Source: Brevundimonas sp. SL130
GTDB taxonomy: Bacteria; Pseudomonadota; Alphaproteobacteria; Caulobacterales; Caulobacteraceae
Direction: 5' to 3'
Length of the DNA: 64,000 bases
NCBI RefSeq assembly: GCF_026625805.1
Contig: NZ_CP113064.1
Coordinates: forward strand, 2,334,657 to 2,398,656
Shown piece by piece: positions 48,795-56,375 of this stretch (positions are counted from its first letter, which is position 1; each line of letters opens with the position of its first letter). Position numbers and translations under genes: made by a program. The notes beneath the pieces are model-generated. The model searched no databases. It saw only the letters and a program-made list of their open reading frames with translations, and had not been told where the DNA came from.

Positions 48795-50834
48795 ATGCAA
48801 CGTATTCGCCTGATGGCCGCCTGCTCGGCCTGTATCATCGTCGCCCTGACCGGCGGCGCCTCGGCCCAGGACCATTCGCACGGCGCGCATGCTTTTGGGG
48901 AATGGGGCTTCGATCTCGCCGGTCGCAATACGGCGGTGAAGCCGGGCGACGACTTCAACGAATACGCCAACGGAACCTATCTGAGCACCACCGAGATCCC
49001 CGCCGACAAGGCGCGGTTCGGTCCGTTCGACGTCCTCTATGAGAACGCCCAGTCCCAGTTGAAGGCGATCATCGAGACCAGCGCCGCCAACCCCGTCAAC
49101 GCCAACGCCCAGAAGGTCGGCGCCCTGTACGCCAGCTTCATGAACGAGGCCCGCGTCGAACAGCTGGGCGCCGCGCCCATGGCCGCCGACCTCGCCGCCG
49201 TGAAGGCCGTGACCGACCACGCCGCCATGGCCCGCCTGATGGGCGCCAGCCATTCGGGCTTCGGCGGTTCGCTGTTCGGCGTCGCCGTGTTCGAGGACTT
49301 GCAGAACCCGAACATCAACTCGGCCTATCTGGCCCAGGGCGGCCTGGGCCTGCCTGACCGCGACTATTATCTGAAGCCGGACTTCGCCGCCCAGCGCGAG
49401 GCCTATCTGGCCTATCTGACCCAGACCCTGACCGCCATCGGCTGGACCGACCCGGCCCAGAGCGCCGCCGACATCCTGGCCTTCGAGACCAAGGTCGCCG
49501 AGAAGCACTGGACCACGGTCGAGCGTCGCCAGATCGACAAGCTCTACAACCCCAGCAAGGTCGCCGACCTGGCGACCCTGGCCCCCGGCTTCGACTGGAC
49601 CGCCTTCCTCGACGGCGGCCAGCTCGCGAATCTGGAAACCCTGGTGCTGATGGAGAACACGGCCATTCCGGGCATCGCCCAGGTCTTCGCCGACACCCCG
49701 ATCGAGACCCTGAAGGCGTGGGAAGCCACCCAGATCGTCGATCAGGCCAGCCCCTATCTGTCCAAGGCCTTCGTCGACGCCCGCTTCGAGTTCCGCGGCA
49801 AGACCCTGCGCGGCCAACCCGAGAACCGTCCGCGCTGGAACCGGGGCGTGGCCCTGGTCGACGGCCAGCTGGGCGAGGTCCTGGCCCAGGAATATGTCCG
49901 CCTGCACTTCCCCGCCTCGTCCAAGGCCCAGATGGAGACCCTGGTCGACAACATCCGCGCGGCCATGACCGAACGGCTGAAGACCCTGGACTGGATGAGC
50001 GAGGCGACGCGTGAGCAGGCGCTGTACAAGATGTCCAAGTTCGGGGTGAAGATCGGCTATCCCGACAAATGGCGGTCCTATGACGGGCTCGAGCTGACCG
50101 CAGACGACCTGTACGGCAATGTCGAACGCTCATCCGCTTTCGAATGGGCCTGGCAGCGCGGCAAGATCGGCAAGCCGGTCGATCCGCTGGAATGGGGCAT
50201 GACGCCCCAGACGGTGAACGCCTATTACAACCCGCCGCGCAACGAGATCGTCTTCCCGGCCGCCATCCTCCAGGCGCCCTTCTTCGATCCGAACGCAGAC
50301 CCGGCCGTCAACTACGGCGGGATCGGCGCGGTCATCGGCCATGAGATCACCCACGGCTTCGACGACCAGGGCCGCAAGTCCGACGGCGACGGCGTGCTGC
50401 GCGACTGGTGGACGCCGGAAGACGCCGCCCGGTTCGAGGCGCGCGCCAAGGTGCTGGGCGACATCTATAATTCGCTGGAGCCCCTGCCCGGCGTCCGCGT
50501 CAACGGCGACCTGACCATGGGCGAGAACATCGCCGACCTGGGCGGCCTGCTGCTGGCGCTGGACGCCTACCACAAGTCGCTGAACGGCCGGCCGGCCCCG
50601 GTGATCGACGGCCTGTCGGGCGACCAGCGGGTCTTCCTGGGCTGGGCCCAGGTCTGGCGCGAGAAGTCGCGCGAGGCGGCGTTGAAGGAGCAGCTGACCA
50701 CCGATCCGCACTCTCCCGGTTCGGTCCGCGCCGCCACCTCGCCACGCAACATCGACGCCTGGTACGCGGCTTTCGGCGTCTCGCCCGATCAAAAGGCCTA
50801 CATCGCCCCCGAGGCCCGTGCCCGCATCTGGTAA
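48795..50834 (+). CDS. M13-family zinc metallopeptidase (neprilysin/PepO type)
   Basis: An exported endopeptidase. The signal peptide (MQRIRLMAACSACIIVALTG ending GASAQ) is followed by a His-containing stretch and the M13 N-terminal helical domain from about residue 45. The zinc site HEITH is at residues 516-520 in AVIGHEITHGFDDQGRKSDG. The third ligand E577 is in GENIADLGGL, and NAYYNPPRNEIVFPA precedes it, all M13 hallmarks. The length of 679 aa is usual. An in-frame start 33 codons upstream would bury the signal peptide. It probably degrades peptides in the periplasm. Confidence 0.95.
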   Translation: MQRIRLMAACSACIIVALTGGASAQDHSHGAHAFGEWGFDLAGRNTAVKPGDDFNEYANGTYLSTTEIPADKARFGPFDVLYENAQSQLKAIIETSAANPVNANAQKVGALYASFMNEARVEQLGAAPMAADLAAVKAVTDHAAMARLMGASHSGFGGSLFGVAVFEDLQNPNINSAYLAQGGLGLPDRDYYLKPDFAAQREAYLAYLTQTLTAIGWTDPAQSAADILAFETKVAEKHWTTVERRQIDKLYNPSKVADLATLAPGFDWTAFLDGGQLANLETLVLMENTAIPGIAQVFADTPIETLKAWEATQIVDQASPYLSKAFVDARFEFRGKTLRGQPENRPRWNRGVALVDGQLGEVLAQEYVRLHFPASSKAQMETLVDNIRAAMTERLKTLDWMSEATREQALYKMSKFGVKIGYPDKWRSYDGLELTADDLYGNVERSSAFEWAWQRGKIGKPVDPLEWGMTPQTVNAYYNPPRNEIVFPAAILQAPFFDPNADPAVNYGGIGAVIGHEITHGFDDQGRKSDGDGVLRDWWTPEDAARFEARAKVLGDIYNSLEPLPGVRVNGDLTMGENIADLGGLLLALDAYHKSLNGRPAPVIDGLSGDQRVFLGWAQVWREKSREAALKEQLTTDPHSPGSVRAATSPRNIDAWYAAFGVSPDQKAYIAPEARARIW

Positions 50835-50856
50835 GCGGTCGCAAAGCTCGAACGAA

Positions 50857-50891
50857 AAAGGCCCGAAGCATCGCTCCGGGCCTTTCTTTTT
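50857..50891. terminator. bidirectional terminator
   Basis: AAAGGCCCG (50857-50865) pairs with CGGGCCTTT (50877-50885) and is followed by CTTTTT. On the other strand the stem is followed by TTTTTCG. It serves both the M13 peptidase gene and the convergent small lipoprotein gene. Confidence 0.88.
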
Positions 50892-50910
50892 CAGCGGTAA
50901 GGCAGACGGC

Positions 50911-51111
50911 TTACTTCGGCGTGGTCGCCGCACCGACGACGGCGCCGACCGCTGCGCCCGCGACAGTCGAGCCGGTGTTGCCGCCCACGACCTGGCCGGC
51001 GACTGCGCCGCCCAAGGCGCCGGTGGCGGCGCGCTGTTCCATGGTCTGGCCACAGGCGGCCAGCAGGGCCAGGGCGCCGATGACGGGGGTCAGTTTCAGG
51101 ATGGTCTTCAT
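50911..51111 (-). CDS. small glycine-zipper lipoprotein, 66 aa
   Basis: A lipoprotein signal with lipobox LAAC (LTPVIGALALLAACGQ) is followed by a Gly/Ala/Val-rich segment. Its repeated GxxxG-like spacing (ALGGAVAGQVVGGNTGS, then AGAAVGAVVGAA) is a glycine zipper that can insert in or lie on a membrane. Such proteins of the SlyB/YMGG type are often envelope-stress lipoproteins. The ATG has GGAG-like bases within reach in its leader. Confidence 0.8.
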   Translation of the reverse strand: MKTILKLTPVIGALALLAACGQTMEQRAATGALGGAVAGQVVGGNTGSTVAGAAVGAVVGAATTPK

Positions 51112-51149
51112 GGGTCTGCTCCGGGAGGGGGACGATACGAGACTGACCC

Positions 51150-51186
51150 AACGAAAAGGCCCGCGTCCGGTTCCGGACGCGGGCCT
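51150..51186 (-). terminator. terminator downstream of ndk
   Basis: A 14-bp arm AGGCCCGCGTCCGG (51157-51170) pairs with CCGGACGCGGGCCT (51173-51186). On the minus strand TTTTCGTT follows. It lies about 100 bases beyond the ndk stop, after the duplicated 40-bp unit. Confidence 0.75.
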
Positions 51187-51197
51187 CTGTCTCTTTG

Positions 51198-51283
51198 GCG
51201 CTACGCTCGGGGCGCGGCCCCTCGCGACTTGAGCGCTGACTTTGCGCTACGCTCGGGGCGCGGCCCCTCGCGACTTGAGCGCT
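51198..51283. repeat. tandem 40-bp duplication next to the ndk stop
   Basis: A 40-base unit beginning GCGCTACGCTCGGGGC and ending GACTTGAGCGCT occurs at 51198-51237 and again at 51244-51283, separated by six bases. Within each copy GGGGCGCGGCCCC forms a hairpin. The second copy reaches the first base of the ndk stop codon. It looks like a recent slippage or repeat-element duplication. Confidence 0.85.
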
Positions 51284-51702
51284 TAGCCGACGATCTGATC
51301 GTCCGTGAAGAACTGAGCGATCTCGAGCTTGGCGTTGTCCAGGCTGTCCGAACCGTGGACCGAGTTTTCACCGATCGACAGGGCGAATTGCTTGCGGATG
51401 GTGCCTTCGGCGGCCTGTTCCGGGTTGGTGGCGCCCATCACTTCACGATAGGCGGCGACGGCGTTCTCGCCTTCCAGCACCTGGACGACCACCGGCTCGG
51501 CGGTCATCTGCTCGACCAGCTCGCCGTAGAAGGGGCGTTCGGCGTGGACTTCGTAGAACTTCTTGGCCTGGTCGGTCGACAGCTTGACGCGACGCTGGGC
51601 CACGATGCGCAGGCCGGCGCCTTCGATCACGGCGTTGATCGCGCCGGTCAGGTTGCGGCGGGTCGCGTCGGGCTTGATGATCGAGAAGGTGCGTTCGGTC
51701 AT
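51283..51702 (-). CDS. ndk: nucleoside diphosphate kinase
   Basis: Balances NTP pools by phosphate transfer through an active-site His. It opens with [20 protein letters not shown], and the phosphorylated His lies in [34 protein letters not shown] is the usual nucleotide-binding part. The length of 139 aa is standard. The gene is monocistronic with its own downstream terminator. Confidence 0.98.
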   Translation of the reverse strand: MTERTFSIIKPDATRRNLTGAINAVIEGAGLRIVAQRRVKLSTDQAKKFYEVHAERPFYGELVEQMTAEPVVVQVLEGENAVAAYREVMGATNPEQAAEGTIRKQFALSIGENSVHGSDSLDNAKLEIAQFFTDDQIVG

Positions 51703-51778
51703 GGGAATTGACTTCTTGTTAGGGAGAATAAGGGTCGCGGGCTTATAGCGACGCCCCGCCCCCGCGCCAAGCCGTCTT

Positions 51779-52198
51779 TCAGCAGGCGATGGCCCGCACG
51801 TGACCGGCGGCGGCGTAGTCCAGAATGGCGCGGTCGCGGGTGATCAACGTCAAGTCATAGGCCCGCGCCGTGGCGATCAACATCCGATCGGCAGGATCTC
51901 GATGAAGAGGCGGCGGAAGATGCGCCACATCCAAGAGGATGTCCGGCGCCAGGTCTTTGATGCGTGCATGAGCCGTATTGACGGCTTCCCAGAACCAGGT
52001 GCGGACATCGCGTCGTAAAATCTGGACCAACTCTGGCTTGCTGGCCAGATAGCCCATTTCCCAAGCCGACGCGGCTGAGACAAACAGTTCGCCCTGCACA
52101 GCCGCCGCACTGATCATTTCGACAGCCGCCGGCCGAAGTGCGACCCCCTCGACGATCCAGATCAGGGCGTGGGTGTCCAGCAATACCCCGTCACTCAC
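51779..52198 (-). CDS. vapC: VapC-type PIN toxin
   Basis: A 139-aa PIN-domain RNase of the type II toxin class. The acidic site is visible: Asp in [15 protein letters not shown], Glu in [11 protein letters not shown], Asp in [16 protein letters not shown] and Asp in [11 protein letters not shown]. Its gene overlaps the upstream antitoxin gene by four bases (ATGA), the standard layout for coupled antitoxin-toxin synthesis. The toxin probably cleaves a tRNA or rRNA; the target cannot be read from sequence. Confidence 0.9.
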   Translation of the reverse strand: MSDGVLLDTHALIWIVEGVALRPAAVEMISAAAVQGELFVSAASAWEMGYLASKPELVQILRRDVRTWFWEAVNTAHARIKDLAPDILLDVAHLPPPLHRDPADRMLIATARAYDLTLITRDRAILDYAAAGHVRAIAC

Positions 52199-52530
52199 GC
52201 CTCGTGACTTTCAAGGCCGAGATCAATCTCATCCAACCCCATGTCGGCTTCAACCGTTGTGCCGAAAACCTGTTCGTAGATCGGCTTGTCCAGGTCGATG
52301 CTAGGATCGATAACAATCGATCCCTTCATCGCGCCGAACATGCTCATGGGGTTCCAGGGCGCCTCGCCGTCCCTGGTCGGGGAGGCCAACACCGCCACCT
52401 CCTTGCCGCGCTTGGTCACCCGAACCCTGCGGATCTCGCCCGAGTTCACGCGATCAAGCAGGTCCAGGCACTTGGCCTTGAACTCCGTCGCCGTTATGAC
52501 GACCTCGCCGCTTACAAGATCATACGTCAT
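52195..52530 (-). CDS. Phd/YefM-family antitoxin
   Basis: Antitoxin partner of the VapC-like toxin. The N-terminal Phd/YefM DNA-binding domain is recognised in EVVITATEFKAKCLDLLDRV followed by RRVRVTKRGKEVAVL. The C-terminal half, rich in Asp/Glu (EADMGLDEIDLGLE), should wrap the toxin. Its 111 aa are on the long side. There is no Shine-Dalgarno: a perfect inverted repeat ends at the base before the ATG. Autoregulation through that repeat is expected. Confidence 0.88.
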   Translation of the reverse strand: MTYDLVSGEVVITATEFKAKCLDLLDRVNSGEIRRVRVTKRGKEVAVLASPTRDGEAPWNPMSMFGAMKGSIVIDPSIDLDKPIYEQVFGTTVEADMGLDEIDLGLESHEA

Positions 52531-52556
52531 GACTGGTCATATAGAGATGACCAGTC
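52531..52556. promoter_or_regulatory. perfect 10-bp inverted repeat, antitoxin operator
   Basis: GACTGGTCAT (52531-52540) and ATGACCAGTC (52547-52556) flank ATAGAG. The repeat touches the antitoxin start codon. A minus-strand -10 (CTATAT, 52539-52544), with TGGACT 16 bases upstream, falls within it. This is the expected Phd-type operator, and transcription would start almost at the ATG. It is also only 21 bases before the ABC-F start codon on the other strand. Confidence 0.8.
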
Positions 52557-52577
52557 AGAAAGTCCATTGCGCCTCCC

Positions 52578-54467
52578 ATGCTCCAGATCACCGACCTGAC
52601 CTTCAACGCCTGGGGCCGCAAATTCCTCGTGGACGCCTCCGTCAGCCTGCCGCCGGGCGCCAAGGTCGGTCTGGTCGGCCGCAACGGCATCGGCAAGTCC
52701 ACCCTGTTCAAACTGATCCTGGGCGAGCTTCACGCCGCCGGCGATGAAATCAGTCTGCCCAAGACCGCCCGCATCGGCTCGGTCGATCAGGAGCACCCGG
52801 CCACCCCCGTCAGCGTCATCGACACCATCCTTGAGGCCGACGTCGAACGCCACACCCTGCTGGGCCGGCTGGAGACCGCCGAGCCGGAAGAGATGGGCGA
52901 GATCTGGTCGCGCCTGATCGAGATCGACGCCGACGCCGCCCCGGCGCGCGCCGCCGAAATCCTGGTCGGCCTGGGTTTCGACCAGGAGAACCAGGCCCGG
53001 CCCATGTCCGAGTTCTCGGGCGGCTGGCGGATGCGCGTCGCCCTGGCCGCCGCCCTGTTCGCCGAGCCGGACATGCTGCTGCTGGACGAACCGACCAACT
53101 ATCTCGATCTGGAAGGCGCCCTTTGGCTGGAGGCGCGGCTGAAGAAATACCCGCACACGGCCCTGATCATCTCCCACGACCGCGAGATGCTGAACGAGGT
53201 CTGCACCCATATCATGCACCTCGCGAACCACACCCTGACCCTCTACACCGGCAACTACGACGCCTTCGAAAAGGCCCGCGCCGAGAAGGCCCGGCTGCAA
53301 CTGTCGGCCAAGGCCAAGCAGGACGCCGAACGCGCCCACCTCCAGGCCTTCGTCGACCGGTTCAAGGCCAAGGCCTCCAAGGCCGCACAAGCACAGTCGC
53401 GGATGAAGCGGCTGGAGAAGATGCAGCCGGTGGCCACCACCATCGAGGAGCGGGTCGCCCCCTTCACCCTGCCCTCGCCGCCGCGTCCGCTTGCGCCGCC
53501 GCTGATCCGGCTGGAACGCGCCAATGTCGGCTATGACGTGGGCAAGCCGATCCTGCGGAACCTGAACCTGCGGATGGATCTGGACGACCGTATCGGTCTG
53601 CTGGGCGTCAACGGCGCGGGCAAGTCCACCTTCGCCAAGATGATCGCCGGCGCCCTGGACGTGTCCGAGGGCGAACTGCACCGCGACCGCAAGATGCGCG
53701 TGGGCTGGTTCCACCAGCACCAGATCGAGGCGATGGACCCCACCGACACCCCGCTGGAAATCATCCGCCGCGCCATGCCGGACGCCCCCGAAAGCGCCCG
53801 CCGCTCCAAACTGGCCCAGTTCGGCCTGGGCTATGAGAAGCAGGAGACCACGGTCGACAGCCTGTCGGGCGGCGAACGCGCCCGCCTGCTGCTGAACATG
53901 GTGGCGATGGACGCGCCCCACGTCCTGATCCTCGACGAACCGACCAACCACCTCGACATCGACAGCCGCCGCGCCCTGCTCGACGCCCTGAACGACTATT
54001 CCGGCGCCGTCATCCTGATCACCCACGACCGCTCGCTGATGGAGATGGTGGCCGACCGGCTGTGGCTGGCCGCCGACGGCACGGTGAAGCCGTTCGACGG
54101 CGACATGGACGACTACGCCAAGTTCGTTCTGGACCGCGCCAAACAGGCCATCGCCAAACCTAGCCAGATCAAGAAGGAAGAGGCCGCCGCCGCTCCCGCC
54201 GCCCAGAACAACAAGGGCAAGAAGAACGACCGCAAATCAGGGCCTTCGCCCTCGACCCTGCGTCACGCGGTCAAGAAGGCGGAAGAGACCATGGCCCGCC
54301 TGACCGCCGAAATCGCCCGCATCGACGACGACATGGCCACCGCCTCGGTCAACAATCCCAAGGCCCTGGAAGGCCTGACCCGCGCCCGCGCCAAGACCGA
54401 GTCCGATCTCGCAACGGCCGAAGCCGCCTGGGTCGCAGCGGAAGAGGCGCTCGCCGAGGTGGCGTAG
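52578..54467 (+). CDS. ABC-F family ATPase (Uup/YheS-like)
   Basis: A soluble tandem-ATPase protein without membrane domains, which acts on the ribosome. Domain 1 has Walker A GRNGIGKST, signature FSGGWRMRVALAAAL and Walker B MLLLDEPTNYLD. The interdomain linker with ARAEKARLQLSAKAKQDAER follows at about 235-310. Domain 2 has GVNGAGKST, LSGGERARLLL and VLILDEPTNHLD. A Lys/Ala-rich coiled-coil tail (about 535-629) resembles the C-terminal domain of Uup. Antibiotic-resistance members exist, but housekeeping translation factor or Uup-like roles are more likely here. Confidence 0.93.
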   Translation: MLQITDLTFNAWGRKFLVDASVSLPPGAKVGLVGRNGIGKSTLFKLILGELHAAGDEISLPKTARIGSVDQEHPATPVSVIDTILEADVERHTLLGRLETAEPEEMGEIWSRLIEIDADAAPARAAEILVGLGFDQENQARPMSEFSGGWRMRVALAAALFAEPDMLLLDEPTNYLDLEGALWLEARLKKYPHTALIISHDREMLNEVCTHIMHLANHTLTLYTGNYDAFEKARAEKARLQLSAKAKQDAERAHLQAFVDRFKAKASKAAQAQSRMKRLEKMQPVATTIEERVAPFTLPSPPRPLAPPLIRLERANVGYDVGKPILRNLNLRMDLDDRIGLLGVNGAGKSTFAKMIAGALDVSEGELHRDRKMRVGWFHQHQIEAMDPTDTPLEIIRRAMPDAPESARRSKLAQFGLGYEKQETTVDSLSGGERARLLLNMVAMDAPHVLILDEPTNHLDIDSRRALLDALNDYSGAVILITHDRSLMEMVADRLWLAADGTVKPFDGDMDDYAKFVLDRAKQAIAKPSQIKKEEAAAAPAAQNNKGKKNDRKSGPSPSTLRHAVKKAEETMARLTAEIARIDDDMATASVNNPKALEGLTRARAKTESDLATAEAAWVAAEEALAEVA

Positions 54468-54499
54468 AGCCAAGTCGTCGCCACCTCCCCTTCATCTCC

Positions 54500-54606
54500 G
54501 TCATCCTAGGGCTTGTCCCTAGGATCCATAAGCCCGGTATCAAACGGCGGCGCACGCTACAGATACACCGGGAGTCTGGATCCTCGCCACAAGGGCGAGG
54601 ATGACG
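54500..54606. repeat. composite palindromic repeat (GTCATCCT...AGGATGAC)
   Basis: The outer ends GTCATCCT (from 54500) and AGGATGAC (to about 54606) are inverted. Within them are hairpins CCTAGGGCTTGTCCCTAGG (left) and TCCTCGCCACAAGGGCGAGGA (right), plus a less conserved centre. The right half shares GAGGATGAC with the element at 464-494. Such units are common intergenic repeats in this group. It sits between the convergent ABC-F and AIM24 genes and could end transcription from both sides. Confidence 0.75.
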
Positions 54607-54634
54607 GCTGGAGAAGTGGCCGCCAGCCTCCCCG

Positions 54635-55336
54635 TCAGCCGCCGCTGCTGGCCTGCATGTAAGTCTCCTCATAGGGCTGGACCACGACCCAGCCCTCGCC
54701 TTCGAACTTCATCTGGATGCTCTCGCCCGAGCCCCGGCCCATCAGGGTCTTGAACGAGATGTCGGTGGCGATCTCCGGCGACAGACTTCCCGACCAGGCC
54801 ACGGTGGCGTTGGGGTCGGTGAACACCGGCCCGGTGGCCGCGCTGACCTTGAGGATCAGCGGATCATAGTGGGAGGTGATGGCCACGATGCCGCTGCCGC
54901 TCAGTTTCACATTGAACAGGCCGCCGGACATCATGCCCGCGACCCGCTTCATCATGGTAATCTGGTTGCTGACGCCGGTCTCCAGCGCCAGCACATCATT
55001 GCCGTTGGCGAAGATGGTCTCGTTATCGAGCCGCAGCAGGGTGATCTTCTTGCCTGTATCGGCCAGATAGACCCGCCCCTGGCCCTCCATCTTCATCAGC
55101 ACCATGCCCTCGCCGCTGACCGCCTTCTTCAGCAGATTGCCGAGCCCCTGCTCCATCAGGCCCTGACGCGTGAACTTCACCTGCCCGGTCCGCGCCACCA
55201 TGGCCCCGGACTTGGCCCAGACCGCCCCGTTCAGCCGCACCTCCAGCAGATGGGGGTTCTCCAGTTCGAAGGCTTCGGGGCTGACGTCCTTCTCCCTATA
55301 GGCGGCGACGAATTCGGAGACGGTCTTCACGGACAT
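54635..55336 (-). CDS. AIM24 family protein
   Basis: A 233-aa beta-rich protein of the AIM24/TIGR00266 type. Blocks include LENPHLLEVRLNGAVWAKSGA, GQVKFTRQGLMEQG, GRVYLADTGKKITLLRLDNE, and a C-terminal Gly-rich end IQMKFEGEGWVVVQPYEE. No signal peptide or membrane helix is seen, so it is probably cytoplasmic. Its biochemical role in bacteria is not established. The ATG at 55336 follows AGAGG; an upstream in-frame extension has no such site. Confidence 0.88.
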   Translation of the reverse strand: MSVKTVSEFVAAYREKDVSPEAFELENPHLLEVRLNGAVWAKSGAMVARTGQVKFTRQGLMEQGLGNLLKKAVSGEGMVLMKMEGQGRVYLADTGKKITLLRLDNETIFANGNDVLALETGVSNQITMMKRVAGMMSGGLFNVKLSGSGIVAITSHYDPLILKVSAATGPVFTDPNATVAWSGSLSPEIATDISFKTLMGRGSGESIQMKFEGEGWVVVQPYEETYMQASSGG

Positions 55337-55409
55337 GGGAACCTCTAAAGCGGGAATGTCTGAGCCGGCAGCCTGCCCGCCCAAACACGGGAAGTCCAAG
55401 TGGAAATGA

Positions 55410-55428
55410 ATTGCAAACGACTCTCAAT
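55410..55428. promoter_or_regulatory. Fur-like box
   Basis: The 19-base palindromic site ATTGCAAACGACTCTCAAT resembles Fur boxes (on the other strand ATTGAGAATCGTTTGCAAT). It lies 36 bases before the DUF4198 start codon, and on the other side about 75 bases from the AIM24 start. Metal-responsive control of the DUF4198 gene is the likely meaning. Confidence 0.6.
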
Positions 55429-55464
55429 CTTATTATTCCCCGCTCGAAAGCGGAGGACGCCCCC

Positions 55465-56266
55465 ATGACTCGACACACCCTTCACGCCGGCCTGCTGGCC
55501 TCCATCCTGACGGTCTGGAGCGCCGGCGCGGCCCAGGCCCACTCCCCCTATCTGCGGCCGAATCTGTTCGACGCCGGCCGCCGCGACCACGTCACGGTCG
55601 AGGCCAGTTTCACCGAGGATGTCTTCAACGCCGAAGTGGTCATGCGCTCCGACAGCTTCCACGTGGTCGGCCCCAACGGCGACACGCCGATCAGCGCCGT
55701 CACCTATCTGCGCGACCTGGCGGTGTTCGAGGCGCCGACGCCGGTGGACGGCCTGTACCGCCTGTCGTCCGGCCCCCGCGCCGGCCGCGCGGCCAAGATG
55801 TACAACACCCCCTCCGGCTGGAAGATGGTCGGCGAGGAAGACACGCCGCCCCCGCCCGGCGCCGAACTGGTCGATGTCCAGAGCATCACGGTCGCCGAGG
55901 TCTATGTGGTGCGCGGCGCGCCTGACGAGGCGGCGCTCAAGCCCACAGGTCAGGGCCTGGAGCTTCAGCCCCCTGATCCAGCCGAACGAGATCGTCGCCG
56001 GAGAGGACGCGACCTTCCGCCTGCTGTTCGACGGCCAGCCCCTGGCCAACACCCCCGTCACCGTCTTCCGCGAAGCCGGCCTATACGACGGCAAGAAGAT
56101 CGAGACCGATACGGCCACAGACGCCTCGGGCGTCCTGACCCTGCGCGTCTCGGCCCCCGGCGCCTATATGACCCAGGTCCGCCACCGCACCGCCGCCCCG
56201 GCCGGCAGCCCCACCCCCTACCGCAGCTACACCCACACCCTGACCTTCATCGCCGACGCAGGGTGA
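55465..56266 (+). pseudogene. DUF4198 periplasmic protein, interrupted by a frameshift
   Basis: Members of this family are exported beta-rich proteins often encoded with metal or TonB uptake genes. The signal peptide (MTRHTLHAGLLASILTVWSA ending AAQA) is followed by HSPYLRPNLFDAGRRDHV and the first 160 residues in one frame. The second part continues in the next frame (IQPNEIVAGEDATFRLLFDG through SYTHTLTFIADAG). The switch is at a run of five C at 55969-55973; with four C the protein would read through as about 266 aa. It is thus a one-base insertion, either a real inactivation or phase change or a sequencing error. GGAGGA precedes the ATG, and a Fur-like box lies upstream. Confidence 0.8.
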
Positions 56267-56375
56267 GGCGCGCTTCGCCGGATCGGGGATGGCCGAAGAC
56301 TCCTGAATAAAACCTGCGGTCTATGGCGCATGGCGGTCGTCATGCTAGGCATTGGATGACCAGGGGGATTTGGGC

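Noticed and set aside
51198..51283. Duplicated 40-mer as a minimal CRISPR array
   Set aside because: There are only two copies with a six-base gap, no spacer-length unit and no cas gene.
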